From assembly GCA_000171835.1 (NCBI GenBank), contig ABHC01000009.1, positions 124,001 to 188,000 on the forward strand: a DNA stretch of 64,000 nucleotides, written 5' to 3'. Positions 1-9,011 of the stretch are shown here, in pieces. Source of the DNA: an alpha proteobacterium BAL199 (lineage in GTDB: Bacteria; Pseudomonadota; Alphaproteobacteria; Thalassobaculales; Thalassobaculaceae). Below the pieces are notes generated by a model. That model was not told the origin of the DNA and made no database searches. It saw only the letters and a list, made by a program, of their open reading frames with translations. The position numbers were made by a program, and so were the translations under genes. Each line of letters begins with the position of its first letter. Within the stretch, counting starts at the first letter, position 1.

Positions 1-1
1 G

Positions 2-142
2 GCCCTGCAGGACGTTCGCGAGCAGATGGTCGATCTGGCGATGGCCGCGACCCGGCAGCTCATCGAATCGAACATCGATGGCGCGGTACGGTCCCGGCTG
101 GTTGCCGATGCGGTCGCGGAGATCCCGACCCGCCTGCAATAG
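2..142 (+). CDS. C-terminal end of an unidentified protein, cut by the window edge
   Basis: An open frame enters from the left edge and ends at a TAG at 140-142. The 46 visible residues are mostly an amphipathic helix (DLAMAATRQLIESNID followed by RSRLVADAVAEIP). This kind of tail is seen at the end of F-type ATP synthase b-like subunits and related stator proteins, so that is one guess, but too little sequence is visible to assign it. It converges with the GntR gene, whose stop lies 22 bases downstream. The reading frame and the stop are certain; the function is not. Confidence 0.45.
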   Translation, partial: ALQDVREQMVDLAMAATRQLIESNIDGAVRSRLVADAVAEIPTRLQ

Positions 143-163
143 ACAGCGTTACGGTTCGCGGCG

Positions 164-904
164 TCAGCCGCCACCCGACACGGCCCGGCCCTCCGCCGGG
201 CCGTTCGTCGTTGCGGGGCCGGCCGCCGCCGCTTCCTCTCCGAACATGATCCGGATCCGCGCTCGCTGGGCCGAACGGATGTGGGCCCGGGCCGCCGCCT
301 CGGCCGCCTCCGGATTGTGCTCCTCGATCGCCCGCACGATCGCTTCGTGCTCGTCGAACGCGGTGTCGGACCGGCCGGTCAGCGACAGCGTGGTCATGCC
401 CAGTAGCGCCATGGCGTCGCGCAGCACGTTCAGCGTCTTCAGCAGATAGCGGTTGTGGGCTGCTCGGTAGAGCGCGCCGTGGAACTGCCGATTGTGCTGG
501 GCCAGGCGCTGCGGATCGGCGTCGTCGCCCGGATCGGTGACCATGATGTCGCGCAACACCGCGACCTCCGCCTCCGACGCGTGCCTGGCCGCCAGACCGG
601 CGGCGGTGCCTTCAAGCACCTCGCGCATCTGGTACAGCTCCATCACCGCCTGATGATCAAGTTCGGCAATCACCATCCCGCGGTACGGCGCAAAGGTCAG
701 CAGCCCGTCCGCCTCGAGCCGGCGCAATGCCTCGCGCACCGGCGTGCGGCTCATGCTCAGCCGCTCGGCCATCTCGATCTCGCGGATCCGCTCGCCGGGC
801 TTGAGCAAGCCCGCCTGGATCGCCTCCTTCAGGCGGGCGTAGGCGACCTCACCACGGGATTCCGGGCCTTCACCCGTTGGACTCTTGCCATTGCCGCGCG
901 CCAT
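164..904 (-). CDS. GntR-family transcriptional regulator with FCD ligand domain
   Basis: The 246-residue protein has an N-terminal winged helix-turn-helix (about residues 18-85, containing the family signature SRTPVREALRRLEADGLL). An all-helical FCD domain follows (about 95-225), with the HNRQFHGALYRAAHN segment and a later EHEAIVRAIEEH segment carrying the His residues that usually bind a metal or carboxylate ligand. FCD regulators commonly sense organic acids and repress neighbouring catabolic genes. It lies 31 bases downstream of the tricarballylate dehydrogenase-like gene on the same strand, so the two probably share a transcript. A matching palindromic operator is visible at 2509-2518. 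The C-terminal tail is Ala/Gly-rich and unlikely to be structured. Confidence 0.9.
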   Translation of the reverse strand: MARGNGKSPTGEGPESRGEVAYARLKEAIQAGLLKPGERIREIEMAERLSMSRTPVREALRRLEADGLLTFAPYRGMVIAELDHQAVMELYQMREVLEGTAAGLAARHASEAEVAVLRDIMVTDPGDDADPQRLAQHNRQFHGALYRAAHNRYLLKTLNVLRDAMALLGMTTLSLTGRSDTAFDEHEAIVRAIEEHNPEAAEAAARAHIRSAQRARIRIMFGEEAAAAGPATTNGPAEGRAVSGGG

Positions 905-935
905 CGCCGTTCCTCCCGCATCCGCCGGGCTGGTG

Positions 936-2438
936 TCATTCGGCGGCGCGGGCTGTCCCTCCCATCGCCGCCTTGCCCGCTCCGGTTCCGGCCAACCGGC
1001 CGAACACCGCGCCGGACATCAGGCCGGTTCCGCCGGGGTAGTTGAAGTAGAACAGCCCGCCGACCAGCTCGCCCGCCGCATATAGCCCGGGAATCGGCGC
1101 CAGATCCACATCCTGCACCTGCCCGTTGCCGTCGATGCGCAGGCCGCCGAAGGTGAACGTCACCCCGCAGGTGACCTGATAGGCCTCGTAGGGTGGGGTG
1201 TCGAGCCGGTTCGCCCAGTTCGACTTGGGCACAGTCAGGCCCCGGGTGCTACGGCCGTCCTTGACGTTCGGGTCGAACGGCACCTCGGTCATCACCGCGT
1301 CGTTCCAGGCGTTCAGCTCCGCAAGGGCTGCTGCCGGATTCACACCTTCCAGCTTGCCGACCAGTTCCTCCAGCGTCGGCGCCGTGACCTTGGTCACCCG
1401 CTTGATCCGGTACTCGTCGCGCAGCAGATGCGTGACTTTCTGGTCGAAGACCTGCCAGGCGAACTGGTTCGGCTGGTTCAGGATGACCCGCCCGTACTTG
1501 GCGTAGGTGTAATTGCGGAAGTCGGCGCCCTCGTCGACGAAGCGCTTGCCGTCGGCGTTGATCATGATGCCGAACGGGTAGGAGTGCTTCTGGAAGTTGT
1601 CGCCGACCGTCAGGTCGCCGAACTCCGGCGCGTTGTAGTCCCAGCCGACCGCGTGGCTGCCCGACCAGTTGCCGTAGGGTGCCGCGCCGATGTCGAGCGC
1701 CATGCGGATGCCGTCACCGGTGTTGAAGCGGCTGCCGCGCACCTTGGCCAGTTCCCAGCCGGCGCCGAGATAGCGGGTGCGCCACTCCGGGTTGGCCTGG
1801 AAGCCGCCGGCGGCCAGCACCACCGCCTTGGCGTTGATGCTCTCCACGCCGTTCGGGGTCTTGACCCGCACGCCGGAGACCTTGATGTCGTCGTACAGCA
1901 GGTTGAGCACCCGCGACGAGTAGCGAATCTCGATGCCCTGGCGCGCCGCCGATTGCCACAGCGCGTCGACCAGACCCGGCCCGCCGCCCCAGGCTTCGAT
2001 CGTCAATCCGCCCCAGAACTTGAACTTGCCGTCGACCTTGAACGCCTGCCGGCCCCAGATCGGCTGGAACCGCACGCCCTTGCCGCGCATCCAGGTCAGC
2101 GTGTCGTAGGACCGGGTGATCAGCGTTTCGGCCAGATCGGGGTCGCAGCGGTACTGTGTGACCCGGAACATGTCATCGAAGAACTGGTCGCTGGTGTAGG
2201 TGCCGAAATCGGTGATCGCCACCTCTTCGTCGGTCAGGTCGGGCATCAGCGCCCGCAAATCGTCGACCCCATTGTAGACCGTGCGGATGGCCCCGGCGGT
2301 GAACCGGGTGTTGCCGCCACCCTCGTCTTCCGGGGCTCGCTCGAGGACCAGCACCGACGCGCCGCTCTCGCGCGCCGCCAGGGCTGCGCACAGTGCCGCG
2401 TTACCGGCGCCGACCACCACGACGTCCCAATCCGCCAT
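936..2438 (-). CDS. tcuA: FAD-dependent tricarballylate dehydrogenase-like protein
   Basis: The 500-residue protein opens with a dinucleotide-binding motif (VVVGAGNAALCAALAARESG, residues 7-26) and an acidic residue closing the second strand. It then follows the fumarate reductase/succinate dehydrogenase flavoprotein fold to a C-terminal FAD segment (GLYAAGELVGGLFYFNYPGG). The N-terminal stretch EGGGNTRFTAGAIR and the overall length match TcuA, which oxidises tricarballylate to cis-aconitate. No TcuB electron-transfer partner is seen nearby. The gene is divergent from an MFS carrier and probably co-transcribed with the downstream GntR gene, a layout typical of a substrate-induced catabolic module. 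A different substrate (another 3-ketosteroid- or fumarate-reductase-like reaction) cannot be excluded. Confidence 0.8.
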   Translation of the reverse strand: MADWDVVVVGAGNAALCAALAARESGASVLVLERAPEDEGGGNTRFTAGAIRTVYNGVDDLRALMPDLTDEEVAITDFGTYTSDQFFDDMFRVTQYRCDPDLAETLITRSYDTLTWMRGKGVRFQPIWGRQAFKVDGKFKFWGGLTIEAWGGGPGLVDALWQSAARQGIEIRYSSRVLNLLYDDIKVSGVRVKTPNGVESINAKAVVLAAGGFQANPEWRTRYLGAGWELAKVRGSRFNTGDGIRMALDIGAAPYGNWSGSHAVGWDYNAPEFGDLTVGDNFQKHSYPFGIMINADGKRFVDEGADFRNYTYAKYGRVILNQPNQFAWQVFDQKVTHLLRDEYRIKRVTKVTAPTLEELVGKLEGVNPAAALAELNAWNDAVMTEVPFDPNVKDGRSTRGLTVPKSNWANRLDTPPYEAYQVTCGVTFTFGGLRIDGNGQVQDVDLAPIPGLYAAGELVGGLFYFNYPGGTGLMSGAVFGRLAGTGAGKAAMGGTARAAE

Positions 2439-2498
2439 CGTCCGCTCTCCATCTCTTCAGGCTTGGGTATGATGCCAAACTAGGTCAAGCTTTGGCGC

Positions 2499-2518
2499 TT
2501 GTACACTCTTGTATACAA
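2499..2518. promoter_or_regulatory. Putative GntR/FCD operator in the tcuA-MFS intergenic region
   Basis: A perfect 10-base palindrome, TTGTATACAA, lies at 2509-2518, with a related half-site TTGTACAC at 2499-2506. FCD-type GntR regulators are known to bind short palindromes of the form TNGTATACNA. The site lies between the divergent dehydrogenase and MFS genes and ends 4 bases before a strong Shine-Dalgarno sequence (GGAGG, 2523-2527). The linked GntR protein encoded at 164-904 is the obvious candidate to bind it. The palindrome is seen directly; its use as an operator is inferred. Confidence 0.65.
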
Positions 2519-2532
2519 TCCTGGAGGAAAGA

Positions 2533-2598
2533 ATGGCGACCGTAGGCAAGGTGATCGCCGCCAGCGTTGATTCGCCTCCCCACGCCGTGCGCCCCTAG
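2533..2598 (+). CDS. Possible 21-residue leader peptide upstream of the MFS gene
   Basis: An ATG at 2533 has an excellent ribosome-binding site (GGAGG at 2523-2527, five bases upstream) and opens a 21-codon frame ending in TAG at 2596-2598. The frame is the same as that of the MFS gene starting at 2617, with only 18 bases between the stop and that start. The MFS start itself has no clear Shine-Dalgarno sequence, so the short frame may serve as a translational leader. Alternatively the stop is a sequencing error or mutation splitting an originally longer N terminus. No product is recognisable. Confidence 0.35.
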   Translation: MATVGKVIAASVDSPPHAVRP

Positions 2599-2616
2599 GC
2601 CCGCAGGACGCCCCGC

Positions 2617-3882
2617 ATGGCCGCAAACCGGCTCCCCGCTGCGCTCTCCGACCGCCTGCCGTTCTTCTACGGCTGGGTGGTGTTGGCCTGCGCGTGCTGC
2701 GCCGGCTTCGCCCGACAGGGCTCGGCGGTCGCCACCCTGTCGATCTTCATCGAGCCGATGAGCAACGATTTCGGCTGGTCGCGGACCGCCTTGTCCGGGG
2801 CGGTGTCGTTGGGCGGGGTGCTGGCCGCCGTGGTGGCGCCGCTGATCGGTCCGCTGCTCGACCGGCACGGGGCGCGGATGATGCTGTGCGGCGCGGTGCT
2901 GCTGACCGGCGTGTCGGTCGCGCTGCTGTCGACCATCGAGTCGCTGCTGGCGTTCTACCTGCTGTTCTGCGTCGCCCGGATGAGCTTCGCCGGGCCGTTC
3001 GACCTGGGGATCTACGGCGCGCTGAACAACTGGTTCGTAGCCCGCCGGGCATTCGCCACCTCGATCGCCACCCTGGTGCAGATGCTGGGGTTGGGGGCGA
3101 TGCCACTGATCGCCCATTTCGCGATCGTGCAGGACGACTGGCGCGCCGGCTGGCTGGCGGTCGGCGCCACCGTCCTGATCGTTGGCTTCGTGCCGAACTG
3201 GCTGCTGATGGTGCGCCGGCCGGAGGATCTCGGCCTGGTGCCGGATCGCCGGGCGGTGGCGACGGCGGCGGGCGACCCGGAGCCGCCGGCGCTGGTCGAG
3301 CCGGTGTTCACCCGGGCCCAGGCCCTGCGCACCCCGACATTCTGGCTGCTGTCGCTGTTCACCCTGCTGGTCTACCCGGTGCAGGCCGGGGTCAGCCTGC
3401 ACCAGGCACCGCACCTGATCGAGCTCGGCCTGAGCACGACGGTGGCCGCCACCACGGTCAGCACGTTCTCGTTGATGTCGGCCGGCGCTGGCCTCGCATT
3501 CGGGGCGCTCGGCCGCCGGGTGACGGTGCGCGCCACCCTGGTGCTGATCGGGCTGTGCCAGGGCATCGGCGCAGTGGTGATGATCTCCATCGCCTCGGCT
3601 GCCCAAGCCTACGTGGCGGCGGCGATCTTCGGGATCGGCATCGGCGGCTTGATCACCATGCTGCCGATCGCCTGGGCCGACTATTTCGGGCGGCGCAGCT
3701 TCGGCGCGATCCGCGGGGTCGCCCTGTCGGTCCAGGTGGTCGCCCAGGCTGCCGGCCCGGTGCTGTCCGGCGCCCTGCGCGACTGGACCGACGACTACAC
3801 GCTGTCGCTGGAAGTTCTGGCGGCCCTGGCGTTCGCCGGAGCCGGGGTGGCGCTGCTGACCAGGGCACCGCGATCGATTTAG
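2617..3882 (+). CDS. MFS transporter, probable organic-acid carrier
   Basis: This 421-residue inner-membrane protein has about twelve hydrophobic segments in two halves. The loop motif GPLLDRHGARMML between helices 2 and 3 is the classical MFS motif A. The N terminus (LPFFYGWVVLACA) resembles the oxalate/formate-antiporter and monocarboxylate branch of the family. It is divergent from the tcuA-like dehydrogenase and shares the operator-containing intergenic region, so its substrate is likely the acid oxidised by that enzyme. It ends 66 bases from the convergent GFA-family gene. Family assignment is firm; the substrate is inferred from context. Confidence 0.88.
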   Translation: MAANRLPAALSDRLPFFYGWVVLACACCAGFARQGSAVATLSIFIEPMSNDFGWSRTALSGAVSLGGVLAAVVAPLIGPLLDRHGARMMLCGAVLLTGVSVALLSTIESLLAFYLLFCVARMSFAGPFDLGIYGALNNWFVARRAFATSIATLVQMLGLGAMPLIAHFAIVQDDWRAGWLAVGATVLIVGFVPNWLLMVRRPEDLGLVPDRRAVATAAGDPEPPALVEPVFTRAQALRTPTFWLLSLFTLLVYPVQAGVSLHQAPHLIELGLSTTVAATTVSTFSLMSAGAGLAFGALGRRVTVRATLVLIGLCQGIGAVVMISIASAAQAYVAAAIFGIGIGGLITMLPIAWADYFGRRSFGAIRGVALSVQVVAQAAGPVLSGALRDWTDDYTLSLEVLAALAFAGAGVALLTRAPRSI

Positions 3883-3948
3883 GGGTGGGTCTGAGGCGCC
3901 GGACGTCTGTCGGCGGAGGGTGGGGAGCGGACGTTCGCTCTCAACACC

Positions 3949-4344
3949 TCAGTCGCGCGGTGGAACGGTGTCGTATTGCGGCCGGCCGTCTGCGATCTCG
4001 TAGTAGTCCCCCTTGTCGGCGACGTAGATATGCAAATTTGCAGTGGTCTCTGTTGGTCCGTCGAAAGCACCCATTGCCACGGCGATCCAACCCCGATCCG
4101 ACCGATCCCAGAATAGAGACGATCCGCATGTCGAGCAGAAGCCGCGTCGGACGTTCTCCGACGATTGAAACCACGTCAGCTTCTCTTCGCCGACAATCGT
4201 CAAGGCAGTCCTAGGCACATCGGTGGACGCGAAGTAGTGGCCCGAGTGTTTGCGGCACATACGACAATGGCAGACATCAGGATTTGGCAGACTGTCAGCC
4301 ACTGTTAAGGAGACCGCACCACAAAGGCATGAGCCGCTGTGCAT
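3949..4344 (-). CDS. GFA-family zinc protein (CENP-V/GFA domain)
   Basis: The predicted product is 131 residues from the Met that begins MHSGSCLCGAV; an in-frame extension of 32 codons upstream lacks domain similarity and is not used. The cysteine pattern is that of the glutathione-dependent formaldehyde-activating enzyme fold: CLC at residues 6-8, CHCRMC at 25-30 and CSTC near 70-75, which bind structural and catalytic zinc. Most members have no proven reaction and the name overstates their function. The gene stands alone between a convergent MFS gene and the C26 hydrolase, with no operon partner. Confidence 0.85.
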   Translation of the reverse strand: MHSGSCLCGAVSLTVADSLPNPDVCHCRMCRKHSGHYFASTDVPRTALTIVGEEKLTWFQSSENVRRGFCSTCGSSLFWDRSDRGWIAVAMGAFDGPTETTANLHIYVADKGDYYEIADGRPQYDTVPPRD

Positions 4345-4560
4345 CCTCGATTCACTCCCGCAGACGTCTAGTCGGGAAGCATGGCATCGGGGTTGCGACG
4401 TTCGCAAGAGCGACCGCTCCGGATCGTCTCCAAACACCACGCCCGCACATCAAACGCCAGATCGGCGGCGATTGACCAGACGATGGCCGCGAGGTCGTCG
4501 GCAATGAACCTTTGGCTGAGGCCGAATTCCTCAGCAGGCCGTCGGATATGCTTCCCGAGA

Positions 4561-5334
4561 TCAGGCTGCCACCGCACCCCGTCGACGTGCCTGGCAGGCT
4601 CTGGCGGCGTCGCCCAGGCGGGCGTACAGCGCGCGGCTGACTGGGTCGGCGTCGGCGTTGTATTCGGCGTGCCATTGCACACCGACCGCGAAGCTGGTGG
4701 CACCGGCGACGGAGATCGCCTCCACCGTCTGGTCCGCCGCCCAGCCCTCGACCACGATCCGCCCGCCCGGCTCGAGGACGGCTTGGCCGTGCAATGAGTT
4801 GGTCCGGATCGTCTCGGCGCCCAGCATGGTGGCCAGCACGCCATCCGGGCGCAGGCGCACGGTCTCGCGCAACTCGAAAATGATCTCCGGGTCCCGGCAG
4901 CCCTTCGGCATCCGGTGCCGGTGCCGTCCCGGCAACTCGGCGACTTCCGGATGCAGGGTGCCGCCGAAGGCGACGTTCATCTCCTGGATGCCCCTGCAGA
5001 TCCCGAGGATCGGCACGCCGACGTCGATGCAGGCGCGCACCAGCGGCAGGGCGACCCCGTCCCGGTCGTCGTCCATCTCGCCGTGGCGTTCGGTCAGCTC
5101 CTCGCCGTAGTGCCGGGGATGCACGTTGGCCCGCCCGCCGGTCAGCACGACCCCGTCCAGCGCCGCCAGCAGATCCCCCACCGGTACCGCGTCGGGCAGG
5201 GCCGGAATCAGCAGCGGCGTGCAGTAGGCCACGTTGGCGACGGCGTCGATGTTCCGTCGGCCGGTCATCTGGGTCTCGCGCAGTTGCTCGGAGAGGAAGC
5301 GGTTGCACAGGATGCCGATAACCGGTCGCGCCAT
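4561..5334 (-). CDS. Class-I glutamine-amidotransferase-like hydrolase (peptidase C26, PuuD-like)
   Basis: The 257-residue protein starts at the Met of MARPVIGILCN; an upstream in-frame Met adds only 11 unrelated residues. The nucleophile elbow GICRGIQEMN places the catalytic Cys at residue 113, and GVQWHAEY near the C terminus supplies His/Glu of the triad. PuuD-type members hydrolyse gamma-glutamyl-gamma-aminobutyrate or related gamma-glutamyl amides. The gene lies downstream of a peptide-type ABC importer on the same strand (192-base gap), so it may process an imported gamma-glutamylated compound. The exact substrate is unknown. Confidence 0.87.
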   Translation of the reverse strand: MARPVIGILCNRFLSEQLRETQMTGRRNIDAVANVAYCTPLLIPALPDAVPVGDLLAALDGVVLTGGRANVHPRHYGEELTERHGEMDDDRDGVALPLVRACIDVGVPILGICRGIQEMNVAFGGTLHPEVAELPGRHRHRMPKGCRDPEIIFELRETVRLRPDGVLATMLGAETIRTNSLHGQAVLEPGGRIVVEGWAADQTVEAISVAGATSFAVGVQWHAEYNADADPVSRALYARLGDAARACQARRRGAVAA

Positions 5335-5526
5335 GATCTTCCCCTCGAACTTCCCTGCCGGACGCATCGACGCGTCGGACCGCGTGCCGCCCGCTTCCTA
5401 CGGACGGGCGTCCAAGAATGACGGCGCGGATGAACGCCTTGCAAGGGTGCAGTCGCGCGAACGGATCGCGGACACTGATGTCCGCCGGGAAACAACGGCC
5501 TTGGAGCTGGCCGCCGGTTGCCGTCC

Positions 5527-7191
5527 CTAGTTGTCGGCCGCCTTCAGCACCCGGCCCTGCTTGGCCAGTTCGGCGCGCTCGGCCAGCAGCTTGTCGAGCC
5601 AGTCCGGGTCCATCTCGGGGATCGAGGACAGTAGCAGGTCGGTGTAGTCGTGGTGCGGCGGCTTGAACATTTCCGACTTCGGGCCGCTCTCCACCACCTT
5701 GCCCTGGTGCATCACCACCACCTCGTCGGCGATCGCGCGCACGGTGGCGAGGTCGTGGGTGATGAACATGTAGCTGAGGTTGAACTCGTCCTGCAGGCGA
5801 TCGAGCAGCTTCAGGATCTCCTCGGCGACCAACGGATCCAGGGCCGAGGTAACCTCGTCGCACAGGATCACTTCCGGCTCGGCGGCCAGCGCACGGGCGA
5901 TGCAGATCCGCTGCTTTTGCCCGCCCGACAGCTCGCCCGGCAGCCGGTCGATGAAGGTGTCGGGCTCCATCTCGATCATGTTCAGTAGGTCGCGCACCCG
6001 CTCGCGCTTCTTCGCACCAGTCAGGCCGAGATAGAACTCAAGCGGCCGGCCGATCACGTCGCGCACCCGTTGCTTGGGGTTCAGGGCGGTGTCGGCCATC
6101 TGGTAAATCATCTGCAGGCGGCGTAGCTGGTCCTTGCTGCGCTGGTTGAAGCGCCCGGGCAACGGCTCGCCCTTGTACAACACCGAGCCGGACTTGATCG
6201 GCAGCAGGCCGGTGATGACCCGCGCCGCCGTCGACTTGCCCGACCCGGACTCGCCGACCACCGCCACCGTGCGCTTGCGGTGAATCGCGAACGACACGTC
6301 GTGCAGGATCATGGTCTGGCCGTATCCGGCGGTGACACCGCGCATCTCCAGCACCGGGACGGCGTCGGCGGCGTGGCCGCGCTCCTTGACGTGGAACCGG
6401 CGGACCTCCAGCAGGTCTCGGGTGTACTCCTCCTGCGGGTCGGACAGCAGCTCGCGGGTCTCGCCTTCCTCGACCAGCAGGCCGTGGCGCAGCACCATGA
6501 TCCGGTCGGCCATCTGGGCGACCACGGCCAGGTCGTGAGTGATGTAGATCGCCGCCGCCCCGAACTGCTTGACCGCATCGCGGATCGCCGCCAGCACCTC
6601 AATCTGGGTGGTGACGTCGAGCGCCGTGGTCGGCTCGTCGAAGATGATCAGATCGGGCCGGCACGACATCGCCATCGCCGTCATCGCCCGCTGCAGCTGG
6701 CCGCCCGACACCTGGTGCGGGTAGCGGAAGCCGATGGTCTCGGGATCCGGCAACTGCAGCTTCTCGAACAGGGTGATGGCGTCGCTCTCGGCCTCGGCCC
6801 GGCCCATGACGCCGTGCTGGACCGGCGCCTCGCTGTACTGGTCGATCAGACGGTGCGCCGGGTTGAAGGCGGCCGCAGCACTCTGAGCCACGTAGGCGAT
6901 CCGGTTGCCGCGCAACTCGCGCGTCGTGCTGGTCGACGCCTCGCGCAGTTCACGACCGTCGAACTCGATGGTGCCGGCGGACAAGCGGCAGCCGTCGCGG
7001 GCAAACCCCATCGCGGCGAGGCCGATGGTCGACTTTCCAGCGCCGGACTCGCCGATCAGCCCGAGAACCTCCCCGCGCTTCAGGTCGAGGTCGATGCCGT
7101 GGACGATCTCGGCCCACCCCTCTTCAGTCTGGCCCTCGATCTTCAGGCCGCGAATGCGCAGCAGCAGGCCGTCATCGGGTTCGTCGGTCAT
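5527..7191 (-). CDS. Peptide/Opp-type ABC transporter, fused double ATPase
   Basis: A single 554-residue polypeptide carries two ABC ATPase domains that are separate DppD and DppF proteins in many bacteria. The first half has Walker [10 protein letters not shown] (near residue 48), signature [10 protein letters not shown] and Walker [12 protein letters not shown]. The second has Walker [10 protein letters not shown] (near 318), signature LSGGQKQR and Walker [12 protein letters not shown]. It powers import through the two permeases encoded immediately upstream, overlapping the nearer one by four bases (7188-7191). Such fused ATPases are common in alphaproteobacterial oligopeptide, glutathione and opine systems. 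It acts on the cytoplasmic face of the inner membrane. Confidence 0.95.
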   Translation of the reverse strand: MTDEPDDGLLLRIRGLKIEGQTEEGWAEIVHGIDLDLKRGEVLGLIGESGAGKSTIGLAAMGFARDGCRLSAGTIEFDGRELREASTSTTRELRGNRIAYVAQSAAAAFNPAHRLIDQYSEAPVQHGVMGRAEAESDAITLFEKLQLPDPETIGFRYPHQVSGGQLQRAMTAMAMSCRPDLIIFDEPTTALDVTTQIEVLAAIRDAVKQFGAAAIYITHDLAVVAQMADRIMVLRHGLLVEEGETRELLSDPQEEYTRDLLEVRRFHVKERGHAADAVPVLEMRGVTAGYGQTMILHDVSFAIHRKRTVAVVGESGSGKSTAARVITGLLPIKSGSVLYKGEPLPGRFNQRSKDQLRRLQMIYQMADTALNPKQRVRDVIGRPLEFYLGLTGAKKRERVRDLLNMIEMEPDTFIDRLPGELSGGQKQRICIARALAAEPEVILCDEVTSALDPLVAEEILKLLDRLQDEFNLSYMFITHDLATVRAIADEVVVMHQGKVVESGPKSEMFKPPHHDYTDLLLSSIPEMDPDWLDKLLAERAELAKQGRVLKAADN

Positions 7192-8030
7192 TCCTTCAAC
7201 CCACTCGTCTCGTGCAGGAACCAGTCCACCACGAAGTTGATGGCCACCGTCAGCAAGGCGATGGCCGCCGCCGGGATCACCGGCGTGATGTCGCCGTAGG
7301 AAATCAGCGTGGCGTTGTCCCGAACCATGCTGCCCCAGTCGGCGGTCGGCGGCTGCAGACCGAGACCGAGGAAGCTGAGCGCGCTGATCGTCAGGAACAC
7401 GAAGCAGAAGCGCAGCCCGAACTCAGCCGCCAGCGGCGCCGAGATGTTCGGCAAGATCTCGCGGCGCATGATCCACCACAGCCCCTCGCCGCGCAGCCGA
7501 GCCGCTTCGACGAAGTCCATGACCACCACGTTCATCGCCACCGCACGGGTCAGGCGGAACACCCGCGTGGAATCCAGCACCGCGATCACCAGGATCATGT
7601 TGATCAGGTTGGTGCCGACGATGGTCAGGATCAGCAGGGCGAACACCAGCGGCGGGATCGCCATCATGACGTCGACCACCCGGCTGAGCACCTGGTCGGC
7701 CCAGCCGCGCAAGGTCGCCGCCAGCAGCCCGGCGATGCTGCCGATCAGGAAGGCCAGCATGGTGGTCGCGAACGCCACCCCGACGGTGTTTCGGGCACCG
7801 TAGATGATCCGGCTCAGCATGTCGCGGCCGAGACTGTCGGTGCCGAGCGGGTAGACCGCGTTCCACGGCTCGTACTCGATGCCGACGATCTCGGTCTCGC
7901 CGTACGGCGCGATCAGCGGGGCTCCCAGCGCAGTGGCCACGTAGATCAGGATGACCAGCATCCCGAACCGAGCGCTCCACGGGCTGCGTCCCAGCAGCTT
8001 CAATGAATTCTGAGCAGCCGTCGCCATCAC
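7188..8030 (-). CDS. ABC transporter inner-membrane permease, DppC-like
   Basis: The 280-residue polytopic protein contains an N-terminal cytoplasmic tail and hydrophobic helix (residues 20-40), the [18 protein letters not shown] segment typical of DppC/OppC, and the EAARLRGEG coupling region that contacts the ATPase. It forms the permease heterodimer with the gene one base upstream. Its end overlaps the fused ATPase start by four bases, indicating translational coupling. Confidence 0.94.
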   Translation of the reverse strand: MMATAAQNSLKLLGRSPWSARFGMLVILIYVATALGAPLIAPYGETEIVGIEYEPWNAVYPLGTDSLGRDMLSRIIYGARNTVGVAFATTMLAFLIGSIAGLLAATLRGWADQVLSRVVDVMMAIPPLVFALLILTIVGTNLINMILVIAVLDSTRVFRLTRAVAMNVVVMDFVEAARLRGEGLWWIMRREILPNISAPLAAEFGLRFCFVFLTISALSFLGLGLQPPTADWGSMVRDNATLISYGDITPVIPAAAIALLTVAINFVVDWFLHETSGLKE

Positions 8031-8031
8031 G

Positions 8032-8988
8032 TCACCTCGGGTGCAGAAGGCGTGGGTTGCTGAGGATCGACAGGATGTCGGCCAGCAAATTCAGCAGGAT
8101 GTAGGTCACTGCGAAGATCAGGCAGGCCGCCTGCACCACCGGGATGTCGCGCTTGGACACCGAGTCGATCATCAACTGCCCAAGCCCCGGATAGACGAAC
8201 ACCACCTCGACCAGCACCACCCCGACCACCAGGTAGGCGAGGTTGATGGCGATCACGTTGATGATCGGCGACAGGGCGTTCGGCAACGCGTGCCGCACGA
8301 TGATCCGCGAACGGGTCAGGCCCTTCAGGCTCGCCATTTCAATGTACGGACTGGCCATCAGATTGATGATGGCGGCCCGGGTCATCCGCATCATGTGCGC
8401 CGTCGTCACCATGGTCAGGGTCACGGCCGGCAGGATGCAGCGGTACACCCGCTCCCAGAACGGGGTATCGGAGTTCACGTTGACGATCGAGGGAAACCAG
8501 TCCCACTGCACCGCGAACAGGAAGATCAGCGCGTAGGCGATGAAGAACTCGGGAAACGAGATCGAGCTGAGCGTCACCAGGTTGATGCCGCGGTCGAACC
8601 AGCTGTTGCGGTACAGCGCCGCCAGAAGACCAAGCGTCACGGCCAGCGGCACCGCGATGATCGCGGCGAAACTGGCGAGGAACAGCGTGTTCATCAACCG
8701 TCCGCCGATCAACTCGGCGATGTCCCGCTTGCTGGCCAGTGACCGGCCCAGATCGCCCTGGGCGATGTCGCCGAGCCACGCGAGGTAGCGCAGGTGTGCC
8801 GGCACGTCGAGGCCAAGCTCGCGCCGGAAGGCCGCCACCGTCTCCGGCGTAGCCCCCTGGCCGAGAATCGCTTCGGTGATGTCGCCCGGCAGCATCTCCA
8901 CCGACAGGAAGATGATCAGCGAAACGATGAACAAGGTCAGGAGGCCCAGCGCCAAGCGCTGGGCCACCATTTTCAGGATCGGCCCCAC
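8032..8988 (-). CDS. ABC transporter inner-membrane permease, DppB-like
   Basis: The 318-residue permease begins with a membrane helix (RLALGLLTLFIVSLIIFL) and has the DppB/OppB pattern of a large first periplasmic loop (LPGDITEAILGQGATPE) and a C-terminal half with EMASLKGLTRSRI, the ATPase-coupling loop. It is the partner of the DppC-like subunit one base downstream. The substrate-binding protein gene ends 23 bases upstream, so the four transporter genes form one operon. Confidence 0.94.
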   Translation of the reverse strand: MGPILKMVAQRLALGLLTLFIVSLIIFLSVEMLPGDITEAILGQGATPETVAAFRRELGLDVPAHLRYLAWLGDIAQGDLGRSLASKRDIAELIGGRLMNTLFLASFAAIIAVPLAVTLGLLAALYRNSWFDRGINLVTLSSISFPEFFIAYALIFLFAVQWDWFPSIVNVNSDTPFWERVYRCILPAVTLTMVTTAHMMRMTRAAIINLMASPYIEMASLKGLTRSRIIVRHALPNALSPIINVIAINLAYLVVGVVLVEVVFVYPGLGQLMIDSVSKRDIPVVQAACLIFAVTYILLNLLADILSILSNPRLLHPR

Positions 8989-9011
8989 GGCCCCCCGCTC
9001 CCGCTGTCAGC

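Noticed and set aside
455-2483. Long plus-strand frames opposite the GntR and tcuA-like genes
   Set aside because: They are antisense shadows with Arg/His/Gly-rich composition, no ribosome-binding sites and no domain pattern; the minus-strand genes are clear.
2485-3606. 373-residue minus-strand frame opposite the MFS gene
   Set aside because: Low-complexity Arg/Gln/His-rich translation typical of antisense GC-rich codons; the MFS protein is strongly supported.
4352-5863. 503-residue minus-strand frame overlapping the C26 hydrolase and ABC ATPase genes
   Set aside because: It is a frame-shifted shadow of those genes. Its last 60 or so residues (4368-4560) look slightly protein-like but have no start or family match, so I left that 216-base gap unassigned.
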